A stretch of 64,000 bases of DNA from Monodelphis domestica. Lineage: Eukaryota; Chordata; Mammalia; Didelphimorphia; Didelphidae. Location of the stretch: assembly GCF_027887165.1 (NCBI RefSeq), contig NC_077228.1, positions 212,463,635 through 212,527,634 of the forward strand. The letters are read 5' to 3'. Positions 12,067 to 23,921 of the stretch are shown here, one piece after another (within the stretch, counting starts at the first letter, position 1; each line of letters opens with the position of its first letter). A program made the position numbers and the translations under genes. The notes beneath the pieces were generated by a model. That model worked only from the letters and a program-made list of their open reading frames with translations. It was not told the origin of the DNA and did no database searches.

Positions 12067-12302
12067 TTGTTGTTCAACTGTTTAAGTCATGTCTAGTTCT
12101 TCATGATTGGGGTTTTCTTGACAAAAATGCTAGAGTGATTTGCCATTTCCTTTTCCAGCTCATTCTACAAATGGGTAAACTGAGGCAAACAGGGTTAAGG
12201 GGCCTTGTCCAGGATCACACATCTAGGAAATGTCTGAGATCAGATCTGAACCCAGGACCTCCTCACTTTAGGCCTGGTGCTCCAACCACTGAGGTGCCTA
12301 CC
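12067..12302 (-). repeat. MAR1 CORE-SINE, antisense
   Basis: Near-complete antisense MAR1: ggggttttcttgacaaaaat, gatttgccatttccttttcc, aaactgaggcaaacaggg, ccaaccactgaggtgcctac. Confidence 0.85.
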
Positions 12303-12525
12303 TCCAATATAATTTTTACCAGGCAATTTATAATCTCATATAAATAATGTCCTGATCTAGGACACAGTTAGGGGTATGTGTGTGTGTAAGCAAAGGTCTT
12401 CCTTCTCTCAAAGGCATGGAAGTAGTGAAGTACCAGATACATTATAGTTTATAGCAGGAACTCATTATATGTGGAAGGAATATAATAATTGTAATAATAA
12501 CAATAGCAAAAAAACCCCACATTTT

Positions 12526-12720
12526 TTAAACCCTTACTTTTGATCTTAGAATCAACAGTAAGTATCAATTCCAAGGCAGAAAAGCAGTAAAGGCTAAGCA
12601 ATGGGGGTTAAGTGACTTGCCCAGGGTCACACAACTAGGAAGTGTCTGATTTCATATTTGAACCCAGGACTTCCCTTCTCTAGACCTGACTCTATATCCT
12701 CTGAGCTACCTAGCTGCCCC
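12526..12720 (-). repeat. tRNA-derived SINE1, antisense
   Basis: acccttacttttgatcttag through gacttgcccagggtcacaca to gagctacctagctgcccc; close to full length. Confidence 0.88.
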
Positions 12721-13847
12721 AGTAACAAAATATATAGAACTATGTAAGTTTTGAGGATATCCTCAACATCTACTTTTATAGATGAGTCTTGGGTCCCCGG
12801 AACTTGGTAATCAAATTGGTTCTAGGGGTACCCCTGAGGAGTTGAAATGCCATCAGCTCAATCTCTTTGAAGGCCTTTTAGGACTTCATCGAAGGCCTAG
12901 GATTGATGATTGATTGATTGAAATGTCTTCTCAGGTAGCTACAGGACTAAGGCTAAAATGAGGGGTTCTTGGGTGGAGAGTGGTGGTCTCAACCAATTCC
13001 TCATACTCTCCCCAGTACAATATAATAAGCAAAACTAGAGTTTGTTTAATTAAAGTCAAATCCTAGATAGCTCTTTATTGAAATAGGGAGGCATTACATT
13101 TCCTTTTTCAATGCCTTGATATCAGTGCCTTGAAGGTTCAGGAAAAAGTTTATAATTAAACCCAGCATTTTACACTCTTCCATATACTTAGTGGCACAAC
13201 TTCAACAGATAAGCCTCTTTTTTTATAAAGTCCTGATAGATTATTGCTTGTCCTACTGCTTGCAAAAAGGGACTTCCCCAACCTAAAAACTATAAAAGCA
13301 TCTTTTGGGGGAGGGAAATCCATGTCCCCTACAGAATCCCTGAGCAGGTGGGGCTCCCCACACAGGGACTGACAACTTGGGGCCGACTGGAAATTGCCCT
13401 CTCAGCCTCCAGATGAGAAAACTTGGTTCTTGAGTAGTAATACTGGCCCATCAACTCTAGGGGACTGAAGTCCTTGTCCCTTCCCTCTCCCATGCAGGGG
13501 CCCCTCTACTTTGGACTTAGTGAGTGCTACATTAAAACAATCACGAGATCCAAGGAGACTGGGGTACTTTGCCCTCTCCCTTTGTCTAAGGAGGAAAAGG
13601 GACATCTCTACTCTGGAACCATACATACAGGCCAGGTTTAATCATTGATTAACTAAAAAGGAAAAGAATCTTCCTCTCTTAAAAGGAAAGCTTAGTCCCT
13701 ATAGAACTTCTCAACCTATGTGGAGCCTCTCCCTTTCACCTTCTTTCAATGCATTCCTCTTTCTCACCCCTTAATTTTATTCTTTTAGGTATTAGCCCAT
13801 CATATTCAACTCAGCTTTGCACTCCTTCTAACTGTGCCACTAATAAC
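12721..13847. other. unclassified, possible LTR remnant near 13250-13460
   Basis: Contains a TATA-like aactataaaagcatc at about 13286 and pyrimidine-rich stretches, but no terminal repeats or flanking duplication could be set. No exon recognised; the minus frame 13402-13626 has no known motif. Confidence 0.3.
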
Positions 13848-14454
13848 ATTCTTTTTTTAATTAAAAAAGATTTTTTACCTTTAATTTTTTTCATTAGATA
13901 TATTTCAATTGGTATTTTCCATGGTTACATGATTCGTGTTCTTTCCCTCTCCCCTCCCAGAGCCAACAAAGCAATTCCACTGGGTTATACATGTATATTA
14001 TCACTCAATATCTATTTCCATATTATTCATTTTGGTAATAGAGTAATCTTTTAAAAAACAAAACCCCTCATCCTATACCCATATGAACAAGTGATAAATC
14101 ATAGATTTTCTTCTGTGTTTCTACTCCCACAGTTCTTTCTCTGGAGGTGTATAGTGTTCTTTCTCGTAAGTCCCTCAGAATTGTCCTGGATCATTGCATT
14201 GCCAATAATATTCTTCACAGTTGTAGTAACATCTTTACATCTATAGATATAAACAGTTTAGCCTTATTCAATCTCTTATGATTTTTCTCATTTACCTTTT
14301 TATGCTTCTTTTGAGTCTTGTACTTGAGAGTCAAACTATCCTTTCAGATCTGGTCTTTTCATCAGGAATGCTTATAAGTCCTCTATTTCATTGAATACAC
14401 ATTTTTTCCCTGGAAGGATTATATGATACTCATTTTTGCTAGGTAAAATGGGTC
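13848..14454 (-). mobile_element. L1/HAL1-like LINE, antisense: 3' UTR joined directly to ORF1 end
   Basis: 13860-14200 is antisense L1 3' UTR (ccatggttacatgattcgtg, caattccactgggttataca). 14290-14454 matches the antisense ORF1 C-terminus (ctggtcttttcatcaggaat, tctatttcattgaatacaca). No ORF2 lies between them. Confidence 0.6.
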
Positions 14455-14460
14455 ATATAG

Positions 14461-15269
14461 TGCTGGGAGCCATCAGACCATGATGCCTTGACAGAGTCAC
14501 GTGTGGTAGCTGGGGAGACCACAGAGTGATCCTTGGTGAGATGTGATTGCCCACCCAACCCCCTTTTACATGACTTCTTTCATCAATGTCCCTTACCTAT
14601 GAATTGACATGATTATTATTCCCCCTAGTCTCAAAAGAAATAATGCAAGAGCAAAACACCTGTACCCTAATTCTCCAAAACATCACCAAAAGATCAGACC
14701 CTTAAACCCAATCCCAAAAAGACTACCATGGGTTAACTTTTACTTAGGTACATAATTCCCAGCAAAACTGCAGCTACAGGCCAAGCCCAAAACTTTCTCA
14801 TGAAGCCAGCACACAAATCAATCATAGAGATCCATTCAATACATACAGGTCTACAGGTACTCTAAGCTTCAATATGCCTCAGTGACTCAATTACACAAAT
14901 CAGTAACTCAAACTCCCTAGTAAGTCACCTGTGACAAAATCATTTATCTTGTGTGCAACCTTTATTCTGTCTGTAATCACAATACAAAAATATAGAATGT
15001 TAATCAAGTGATTTGTTAAAAGTTAATGTATCACTTTTCCAATTATCTCTCTTTGATTTTGTATACCTGCATGCCAAGAATATGGATATAAAAATAAATC
15101 CCAAGCCTGGGAATGTCGGAGCAGCTCGGAGATGCAAAGCAATCCCATGGCCATTATGATTAAGCTGTCTTCCGTTTGTTATTTATTTTATTTTATTTAT
15201 TTTGACTGATCATTCTCCACCTGTCAGGAACCCTAGAGTCTCGAGGGAGGCTGGACCCTGACCGTGGCA
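14461..15269 (+). mobile_element. solo LTR, class II (ERVK-like)
   Basis: 809 bases from TGCTGGGAGCC to CCGTGGCA. A poly(A) signal (aataaa) lies near 15093. The TGnTGGGAGCC start resembles class II LTRs. Flanking six bases are atatag and atgtag, a duplication with one mismatch; class II elements duplicate six. No internal region follows. A fossil, moderately old. Confidence 0.65.
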
Positions 15270-15765
15270 ATGTAGTTATGTCCTAAGCCTCAAAGTCAAG
15301 AAGGGGTGAACTGTCCAGCTTAGGGAATAATCAGATATCTGGGATATAAAACAGATGCTCATCAGAAACATACTGGACAGTGTCTATCTGTGCTCATCAA
15401 GAATAAGGAGAGAGGCCAGGAGATATTCCTCACAGCTCAAAGTTACCTTCACTCAGCACTATTGAAACTCAAGGGAAAATAAATTCTTTATGTACTCTTT
15501 GACCTGGAACACTTTCTGGGGTTTTGGGGTATCTAGGGGAAACTCATACCCCCATATCAGAAAGAACATTCATTGGTTTAAGATTCTGACAACTTGCATC
15601 TGGATATTGGCTCTCTACCACTTCATGGCTGGATGATCATTGATTGGCAAGCCTTATCACCTCTCTCCGTTACTATTTTCTCATTTCCTAATTGAGGAAA
15701 ACCATATATGCTTATCAACTTCTGACAGTTACTGAAGAATCTAAATGATATTATAAATAATTATT
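15270..15765. other. unclassified, LTR-like
   Basis: Has tataaaaca near 15346, aataaattc near 15479 and an end reading cccccatatca at 15560, so it may be part of another LTR; limits not resolved. Confidence 0.3.
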
Positions 15766-15767
15766 GC

Positions 15768-15955
15768 AGGAGCAGATAGGTGGTACAGCGAATTTAGAGC
15801 CAGACCTAGAGACAAGAGATCCTGCCTTCAAATCTGACCTCAGACACTTCCTTGTTTTGTGACTCTGGGTAAGTCACTTAACCCTCATTGGCTAACCCTT
15901 ACCACTATTCTGCCTTGGAACCAATACTAAGTAATGATTCTAAGACACAAGTAAG
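15768..15955 (+). repeat. tRNA-derived SINE1
   Basis: gcagataggtggtacagcg, gagccagacctagagacaag, tgactctgggtaagtcactt; diverged sense copy. Confidence 0.8.
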
Positions 15956-16151
15956 AGTTCAAATAATAACAATTGTTATTGCAAAGGACTATGTAAATAT
16001 AAACTATCATTTTTGACATTTATAGTACAGATTTAGCTATTGTTAACCCATTTCCCTCCTGGATGGGGGTTTGTGTCAGGAATCTATCTGTACCCATGCT
16101 TTGGACATTGCGAACAAGGGTGCGAACCCTTCTCAAGAGAAAGATTAGACT

Positions 16152-16810
16152 GTTAGGGGTAAAATTTATGGTTGGAGTGAATATATATTTTAGTTGGGCG
16201 TCAGGGATTTAAATTCTAAATCCCAATGAAATACTCAAGTCAGAATGGAATTTTATGGTGGCTTATTTACAGTAGAATGAAGAATATTAATGAAGAAAGA
16301 AAGAGAGGAAAAAGAGATACCAGGCAGGAGTTCAGATGCCCCAGCCAAGGTGGGGGTGTGTATGCAGAGGATTAAATCTAGCACTGCTTCCAGTCATGAG
16401 GCCTCCTCCAAAATGAGAGGCCTCTCCAGAGACTGGTGTCTCCAGAAAAGCCAAGGAAAAGGGGAGTAAGTCTTGCACTCACCACATGACAGTCTAAGGG
16501 AAACAGTCTGAGGTCTCATGATCAAGCTCTTCCATGGTCAAGTTCCACTGCCAAGTCCCTCTCACAGGAAGTGACATGAAATATAAAGGCAGTTCTTTAT
16601 GTCACTTCCTGTGTCTCACATGTACTAATGGTGGCTTAAACTTGGCTTTGGATGGCCCAGGGGGTCAGTCAGTTGTTTCTGATTTGTCACTTGCTAGCAC
16701 ATGAGGGTCATAGACCTTCCTCCCCCATACTTAACCCTTAAGTGGTGTATACATTCCTGGTTGCAAAAATTCTAAAGATTAAGCAGAGTGGAATAAATCT
16801 AAAATTCACA
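16152..16810 (-). mobile_element. solo LTR, family A copy 1
   Basis: 659 bases, antisense: the minus strand reads TGTGAATTTTAG at the start and ACCCCTAACA at the end. It aligns by phrases with the copies at 18473 and 23922 (gtggcttatttaca / gtggtttaattaaca; tgtcacttcctgtgtctcac). Flanks agac and aaac suggest a 4-base duplication. Fossil, no internal region. Confidence 0.7.
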
Positions 16811-16873
16811 AAACCTTGCTTCAGTTCACTTAAATGGTCTCTATTTCTTTAAGCTGTATTGTCTCATACAGAG

Positions 16874-17440
16874 TGACATGGGCATTGTACCCCCAGAAAC
16901 TTGGGCAACAGTGAAATTCCTTTGCTCCCTTACATCCTCATGACTCTTAGCCTAAAACATCCGATGACCCCCATAGGACCCTGAGATGATTGTCCTCCTT
17001 TGATCCTCCTTTAGATTTAAGATGAACAGAGAGATGCACCTCCAGGCTACATCTCAATTCTATCAGGCTACATCTCAGACATTTGTCTATTCCCAAAATC
17101 TAAGGAATCTTTATGAGGGTCATTCCCTATGTCTCCAGGCAGACCCCAGTCAGATGACCACCCCACCCCACCAAATACCTGAGTGACTACCACTATAGAG
17201 TCATGTCCACACTATGACACAGCATTTGTTGCAAGAGTATAAAATCCCCAGAGTTGATGGGTTCTGGGAGCAGCCTTCCATCTTGCTGTTCCACTCTGTT
17301 ATCCTCCTGACCATTCTCAACATTACTCTCTAAATTAAAATTTTTCTCTTTTTGTTGTTAAGCTAAGTTTTGGAGTCTTTCATTCTTGCAAAAGGTATCC
17401 TTCTTGAACCCCAGGGGTGCACCTCTTCACCCCCACAACA
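16874..17440 (+). mobile_element. solo LTR, family B, with 5-bp duplication
   Basis: 567 bases, TGACATGGG to CCACAACA. TATA box (tataaaatc near 17238) and an attaaa-type signal near 17335. Perfect flanking CAGAG at 16869-16873 and 17441-17445. Five bases is usual for class III (ERVL/MaLR), but the family is not assigned. No internal region. Confidence 0.7.
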
Positions 17441-17445
17441 CAGAG

Positions 17446-17812
17446 AATAATACAGAGCAATCATAATGGTGCAAAAATTGTTTTACAAGTCTTTATAATA
17501 AAGCCCTCATTTCTCAAATACATAGAGAAATGAGTCAAATGTATAAGAACATAAGCCATTCCCCAATTGGTAAATGGTCAATGGATATCAACAGATAGTT
17601 CTCAGATAAAATAATTAAATCTCTCATTAGTCATGCAAAAATATTAATTAGAGAAATGCAAATTAAAGCAATTGATGGGTATCCAAATCTTTGCTCCCCT
17701 AAAAAGAGCTGCTTTAAATATTTTTGTGTATATAAATCCTATTCCTTTTTGTTTTTGTTTTTTATCTTTTTTGGGATACAAACCTAGTAATGGTATTGCA
17801 CCCTTTAATTCC
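17446..17812 (+). mobile_element. L1 LINE fragment, internally rearranged
   Basis: Sense ORF2-end phrases: gccattccccaattggtaaa, gagaaatgcaaattaaagca, then a jump to antisense-type ttgggatacaaacctagtaa. Two L1 pieces in inverted arrangement. Confidence 0.65.
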
Positions 17813-18194
17813 CATTCCACCTAATTCTTGGAAGACCCAAGAGGTAGGGACCAAGTGGAAAACAAGGAGAAGATTGTGGGGAAAACCCAATTATCTATCC
17901 TGTCATAGGGGGATAATCTACTCAACATTGAAGAAGTGATTCCTGGGGCTAAAGTGACAGTGGTTGAGGGCTGAAGGCTTCTATAACTCTTCAATCCCTA
18001 CCTTGATCATCAGGAAGTAGCAGGAACCCCTCATCTGCCCTGTAAGTAGGAGCCCCTAACCCTATCTCTTTCTGTTTCTTACTCTTACTTTAATCAAATT
18101 ACCATCACTACTCTGAAGGGAGCAATGATCTACTGCCCATAAGAATCCCTATGAATCCCAGTTGATAATTATTCCCATAAGTAGGGCATTTATC
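17813..18194. other. unclassified, no gene seen
   Basis: No recognisable repeat or exon. Confidence 0.35.
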
Positions 18195-18472
18195 ATTTCT
18201 GCTTTTTTCTTCATTTCAACTTTTAAAAATATTTTTACATGTTTATATAATTTAAATAATTATTTTTTGGCATTTTGTGATCCATGTTCTCTCCCTCTCT
18301 CTCCTCCCCTCCCTTAGATGGCAGGTAATATGATATAGGTTATACACGTGCTAAGATGTAATACATAATTTCATGTTCATCATATTGTGAAAGAAGACAC
18401 ATAGTTTATATAAGAAAAAAATCATGAAGGAGATATAGTGAAAAATGGTATCCTTCAATCTGCATTCAGACT
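18195..18472 (-). mobile_element. L1 LINE 3' fragment, antisense (left of LTR)
   Basis: A-rich tail in antisense near 18220, then gtgatccatgttctctccct and tcaatctgcattcagact. Resumes at 19223. Confidence 0.75.
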
Positions 18473-19222
18473 TGTGAACTTTAAATTACTCCACCCTACT
18501 TAGATCTTACTTTATGGTGAAGATAAAGTTGTAATCTCCTTATTGAACAATGACAGTACTTAGTTCTTACTTTATAGTGAAGCTGGAACTTTAAGCTTAG
18601 TCTATTTTTAGATCTTAATACAAAAAGGTGTTAAGTAACTATAAAGGTTAAATTAATCACAAAAAGGTTAAGTAACTAACAAAAGGTGAACTTAACAAAG
18701 AAGTGTTAAGTAACTCAAAAGATATAATCTAATCAAAGAAATTGAGTACTAAAGAATGGGCAGTCCTGGAGACAAAGCCTCTAATGTGATTGGTAGTGAA
18801 AATTTAGAGGAGGGGACACAAGAGTAAAAGGTCTATATATTTGGTTCACTTCCTCTCTCCGGTACATTTGGCAGCGGAGAGGTGGCTGGTGGCCTTTCAG
18901 CATCTTGGCGTGGCTACAGCTATTGTCTGGTTCAGTGGTGAGTTTCTGGCTGAGTTTTTCCTCCTTTACTTTCCAAACTTTATCCTCTTAGAAGCCTCTA
19001 ATCTCTTTCAGAGATCTAGCGGCGGAGATATTGAACTCCCTCTGGCACAGGCCAGGTGGGAGAAATCCTATATCCTCTTCCCTCTTTCTCCTTAAATCCT
19101 TCCCTCTATATTAATTAAAATTACCATAAATTTCCAGACTGACTTGGGTATTTTATTTGGGATTTTTCCCTGGCGACTAATTAATTTAGATTTTAAGTCA
19201 CAACCCTAAAATTATCTCTACA
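18473..19222 (+). mobile_element. solo LTR, family A copy 2
   Basis: 750 bases from TGTGAACTTTAA to TATCTCTACA, inserted in an antisense L1. Flanks gact and gtct fit a 4-base duplication with one change. TATA-like tctatatattt near 18831. The 84-codon frame inside is not a gene. Fossil. Confidence 0.8.
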
Positions 19223-19395
19223 GTCTCCATCAGTTCCTTCTATGGTGGTGGAGTGCTTTTTTTGGCATGAATCTCTTGGAGTTGTCTTGGATCCTGGCCT
19301 TATTGATAATAATTAAGTTATTCACAGTTGATCCTTGTACTTTATTGGTGTTATTGTCTATAAAGTTCTCCTAGTTCTGCTCACTTCAGGGTATT
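19223..19395 (-). mobile_element. L1 LINE 3' fragment, antisense (right of LTR)
   Basis: Continuation of the L1 interrupted by the LTR: tccatcagttccttc, tcacagttgatccttgtac, ttctcctagttctgctcact. Confidence 0.7.
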
Positions 19396-19699
19396 TGTCT
19401 TTTCTCCATGTCAGCTTCCATACTGGAAAAAATGAAGCTGAATTTGTAAGAAAAACACTTTGTTTAGCATTAAAGTGATACAAAAAGATTGATAAGTTAG
19501 CATGGCAATTGAATAATGAGAGGGAAGATGCACACTGATGGCCTGATGGCTGAAGAGCCATAGGCATACTTGTCTGCTTATGCTACAAGTCAGACCTTCC
19601 TGGGAGTTTCATGCCTTCCCAGGCAATTAATTATCATGTGAATAGATGACAATAGTAGGTACTTTTTTTCTTTTCTTTCTTCTTTTTTTTTAGGCCAAT
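19396..19699. other. unclassified, no gene seen
   Basis: Short unique-looking tract ending in a T-rich run (19664-19694). Confidence 0.35.
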
Positions 19700-19930
19700 T
19701 TTTATTTTTCAGTTATTTCTGACTCTTTGTGACCCTACTTGGATTTTTCTTGACAAAGATATAGAGTGGTTTGCCATTTCCTTCTCCAACTCATTTTATA
19801 GGAAATTGAGGAAACTGAGGCAAGCAAGGTGAAATGATTTGCCCAGGGTCAAATAGATAATAAGTGCCTGAGGTTCTATTTGAACTCTGGTCTTCCTGAG
19901 CCCTGGCCTAGTGTTCTCTCCATTTTGTGT
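19700..19930 (-). repeat. MAR1 CORE-SINE, antisense
   Basis: ttgtgaccctacttggattt, gtggtttgccatttccttct, ggaaactgaggcaagcaagg, gatttgcccagggtcaaata. Confidence 0.82.
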
Positions 19931-20644
19931 CACCAGCCCCTGTTACTTTTCTATGGTAATCGGACTTTCACCCAAGGAGTTTGGATTGGAGTGTGAATGT
20001 AAGAGCTTTGGAGAAGATACTCATTCTTTGAGAGAGTCAAGAGCAATTATAGGTTCTCTTTTCAGGATCAACTCCAGAGAGCAGAAAAGAGAAGGAAAGG
20101 TTTTGGAAGTTTCGCACATGTTGAAACTTCAGACAAGGCTCCTCAACATACCCCCAATTTCTAGCTTTTCTCCCCAGAGATTTTGTGAGATTCCTTTTGG
20201 GTGAGATCTCTTATTCCCAGCTGGAGTCTATGTATTTTCTGATGTCTTTTAAGCTAAAAAACTTCTCATTTCTGTTTGCTATTTGCTTTAATGAGTTTAC
20301 CCACTATTCACTATTTCTGATGATTTTTTGTGTAACCAGTGCTTGGTAGGAAGGAGTTAAGCACACATATTGCTCTCCGGAAAGAATCCCCTGAGGAGCA
20401 AAGAGAGACCCTTCAGCCAGAAGGAACAGAAGAAAAGGACTGACTCATGATGATTTCAAATTTCAGGCAACTTTAAACCCCCTACTTAGAAGGCAAAACC
20501 TTAAGAAGGTGTAGTTTTCCATGTACAATGATCAGCATACTACCATGTGCTGACAAGTCCTTAATCAAATCTTTTGTTCATTATCTGAGCCCAAAATGAG
20601 AAGCTTAACACAAAATATTTTTTGGTTGCATGTCATCTCCCCCA
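19931..20644. other. unclassified, no gene seen
   Basis: Nothing recognised; the + frame to 20204 carries no known motif. Confidence 0.35.
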
Positions 20645-20775
20645 TTGGATTGTAAGTTCCTTGAGGGCACAGACAATCTTTTGCCTCTTTTTGTATCTTC
20701 AGTGCTAAGTATAATATGTGGCATAAAGTAGGTTCTTAATAAGCATTGATTAATCAGTTGATTGATTGATGGATA
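20645..20775 (+). repeat. L2/MIR 3' tail-like fragment
   Basis: ttggattgtaagttccttga, gggcacagacaatcttttgc, taggttcttaataagcattg: common L2/MIR tail, ending in (GATT)n. Confidence 0.65.
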
Positions 20776-21082
20776 GTATAAGGGAAAGAATGAAAAATGG
20801 AAACTAGAAGATATTTCCCAGTTCTGTTACTTTGTTACTTTGGAGGAAACTACTGAGTTTTGGGGGAACTCTCTTTTTTTAATTTGTAAAATGAGAGTAA
20901 TAATACCTGTCCTGGCAAACTCATAAGGCTGTGGTGAAGGTCAAATAAGATAACGAATGTGGAAGCTTATTATTATTTCTATTTTATTGACATTCAGTTG
21001 CTTCCCAGAAAACCTTTCCCTCATGTACCACTGTCAGTTGGAAAACATGTTCATCTGATAATAATAGAATTAGTGACAGCTG

Positions 21083-21329
<247 letters not shown>

Positions 21330-21346
21330 AAGGTGTACCTCTCTTA

Positions 21347-21545
21347 AGGGCAGCTGAGTGGCTCTGTGGATTGAGAGTCAGGCCTAGAGATGGGAGGTCA
21401 TGAGTTCAAATTTGACCTCAGATACTTTCTAGCTCTGTGACCCTGGGCAAGTCACTTAACCCCCATTGCCTTTACCACTCTTCTGCCATGGAACCAATAC
21501 ACAGTTTTGATTCTAAGATGGAAGGTAAGAGTTAAAAAAAAAAGT
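21347..21545 (+). repeat. tRNA-derived SINE1
   Basis: gggcagctgagtggctctgt, gagtcaggcctagagatggg, gaccctgggcaagtcactta, A-tail at 21534. Confidence 0.92.
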
Positions 21546-21919
21546 TTCTCTCTCACCTCTATAAGCTCCTGAGGTCCAGAATTCTACCTACTTCCTCTTT
21601 ACTCTGAATCATTCGGACTTACTCTTTGAAATAAACAAACCAATATTGTCATTCTACTGGGAAGAGCGTGACAACCTACCACCCTATTTATTACCAGGAA
21701 TGTCCTGGAACCACTTCCAACTACTGGATGAAAGCCAATTGTTAAAATTTCTAAGTACATAGCCCAGGTCTACAGTGAGAAGAATGGAGTTGATAAGGAC
21801 AGAGAGCTTCATTTCTCAGTGACTGTCCTGGGAAAGTTGACTCTGTAACATATACATATGGTCATCAATGTAGCCTCTATTTGAAGACATCCATCACCTC
21901 TTGAGTAAGCCCATAGCAC
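21546..21919. other. unclassified, no gene seen
   Basis: No repeat or exon recognised. Confidence 0.35.
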
Positions 21920-22343
21920 TCTTGTTGTTGCTCATTCATTTTCAGTCTTGCCTAACTCTTCATGAACCCATTTGGAGTTTTCTTGGCAAAGATGCTGGAG
22001 TGGTTTGCCATTTCTGTCTCATCTCTAGATCATTTTAATTCTAATTGTCAGGGGGAGAGTGTGACAGATCTAATAGAATGGATAGTTGTTTAATCACAGA
22101 ATGGGGGTTCCAAAGGGCACAATGGAAGGGGAAGGTAGAATGGGATAGAGACACAGGAGGGATTAGATTATAAGGTCTTAGAGGGCAGGGAGTGTCTTTT
22201 GTCTTTCTTTGTATTTCCAGCACTGAGGAAACTGAGACAATCAAAGTCATACAGCTAGTGTTTAAAGGCAGATTTGAACTCAGGAAGATAAGTCTTCCTG
22301 ACTTCAGACCTGACCCTCTAACCACTGCACCACCTAGTTGCCC
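21920..22343 (-). repeat. MAR1 CORE-SINE, antisense, split by about 190 bases
   Basis: 21920-22030 and 22222-22343 are the two halves of an antisense MAR1 (gtggtttgccatttctgtct; gaggaaactgagacaatca). The sequence between includes an L2/MIR-like tail (gtcttagagggcaggg), probably a separate insertion. Confidence 0.65.
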
Positions 22344-22414
22344 ATACCATTATCAGCCAGTTTTAATTGTTAGGATGCTTTTCTGATATCTAGCCTAAAC
22401 ATCAGTGCTGTTGG

Positions 22415-22590
22415 TCAGTCAATAAGCATTTATTAAGTGCCAGCCATGTTCTGGGCACTATGCTAATGCATTCTTGAGGGCAAGAATGAATTAATTTTTG
22501 TCTTTGTAGCTAAACCCCAGCACCTAGCACAGTGCCTGACACGTTGTGGGAGCTTAATAAATGCTTATTAAGTTGAATCTATGTAGAATC
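22415..22590 (+). repeat. MIR/L2-like fragment
   Basis: caataagcatttattaagtg, ttctgggcactatgctaatg, cctagcacagtgcctgacac, gcttaataaatgcttatta. Confidence 0.65.
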
Positions 22591-22813
22591 ATAACCCAAC
22601 AGCACAGTCCAGATCAGGAGCACTCTAGCAAGTGTAAGGACAAAGTAATCTACTTAAATGGGTACTGAGTGCCCTCTGGTGAGCACTGGGAGGTATTTAA
22701 AACATGGCAAAAGCCTATGCATTCATAGTCATTATGCTCTGACATAGCCTCTGGTGGCAACCATTATATTCCCTATAAGGCAGTGGATAGAGGGCTGGGC
22801 CAAGAGTCTAGAA

Positions 22814-23195
22814 CAGTGATGATGAACCTTTTAGAGATGGAGTGCCATGTCCACCCCCTCCTTCCTCCTCCCAATGTTACTTTCTTCCCCTACTACCAAG
22901 TGCTAGGTATGTCCTGCCCCTCCATTACCCTACAAAGGAGAAGGGAAAGTGCTCCCACTGGGCTGCTGGGTGGAAAGGTGGGTGAAATGAAGAATGTCTT
23001 CAGCAAGTGTAGAGAGGGGGAGGGGAGTGGGCTGAGTGCTCTGCTCCCCTCCAGCTCTGCTTCCTGTGAGCTTCCCACCTACCCCTTGTGCGTTCCCATT
23101 GGCTGCTAGGCAGAGGGGGGGGGGGTAGGAAAAATGTCATCAGGTGCATGGAGAAGGGGAGGAGAGCAGCTCTGCCCAAGTCCAGAAGAGCAAGG
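22814..23195. mobile_element. hAT-type miniature element family H, damaged copy
   Basis: Begins CAGTGATGATGAACCTTTT, the same end as the element at 31160. Inside, gctcccactgggctgctggg and aatgtcatcaggtgcatgga match the reverse complement of that element. The other terminal repeat is not found, so one end is lost. Confidence 0.65.
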
Positions 23196-23520
23196 GCTAG
23201 GATAGGATTAAGTGACTGGTTCATGTTCACACAGAAATTATCTGAAGTTATATTTGTTTGTTTTTTAAATTAATTTTTCCATGGTTACATGATTCTTGTT
23301 CTCTCCCTCCCCTCTTCCCTGCCTCCTCCTGGAGCTGACAACAATTCCACTGCATTATTGCTCAAAACTCATTTCCATATTGTTCATATTTGTAATAGAA
23401 CAATCTTTTAAAACCAAAACCCCAATCATATATCCATATAACCAAGTGATGAATCATATTTTTTTCTTCTGCTTTTTCTACTCCCACAGTTCTTTCTCTG
23501 GATATGGATAGCGTTCTTTC

Positions 23521-23726
23521 TTTCTTTTTTAAAACCCTTACCTTCCGTCTTGGAGTCAATACTGTGTATTGGCTCCAAGGCAGAAGAGTGGTAAGGGCTA
23601 GGCAATGGGGGTCAAGTGACTTGCCCAGGGTCACACAGCTGGGAAGTGTCTGAGGCCAGATTTGAACCTAGGACCTCCTGTCTCTAGGCCTGGCTCTCAA
23701 TCAACTGAACTACCCAGCTGCCCCCT
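23521..23726 (-). repeat. tRNA-derived SINE1, antisense, with 15-bp duplication
   Basis: Full-length copy inside the L1. Flanks ggatagcgttctttc (23506-23520) and ggataacgttctttc (23727-23741) are the target-site duplication, one mismatch. Confidence 0.95.
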
Positions 23727-23921
23727 GGATAACGTTCTTTCTCATAAGTCCCTCAGGATTTTCCTGAATCACTGAATTGCCATTAGTAGCAAAGTCAAAT
23801 CACATTTGATTGACCCACAATGTTTAACTTTGTCATTTCACTCTGCATGAATTCATTGACGTTCTCCTAGTTCATATAGAAATCAAGCAGTTCATCATTC
23901 CTTATTCCATCATCATCATAT

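Noticed and set aside
18841-19095. 84-codon frame on +
   Set aside because: Lies wholly within a solo LTR and has no counterpart in the sister copies.
22783-23273. Overlapping frames on both strands of 60-108 codons
   Set aside because: They fall in the damaged hAT-type element and its GC-rich interior.
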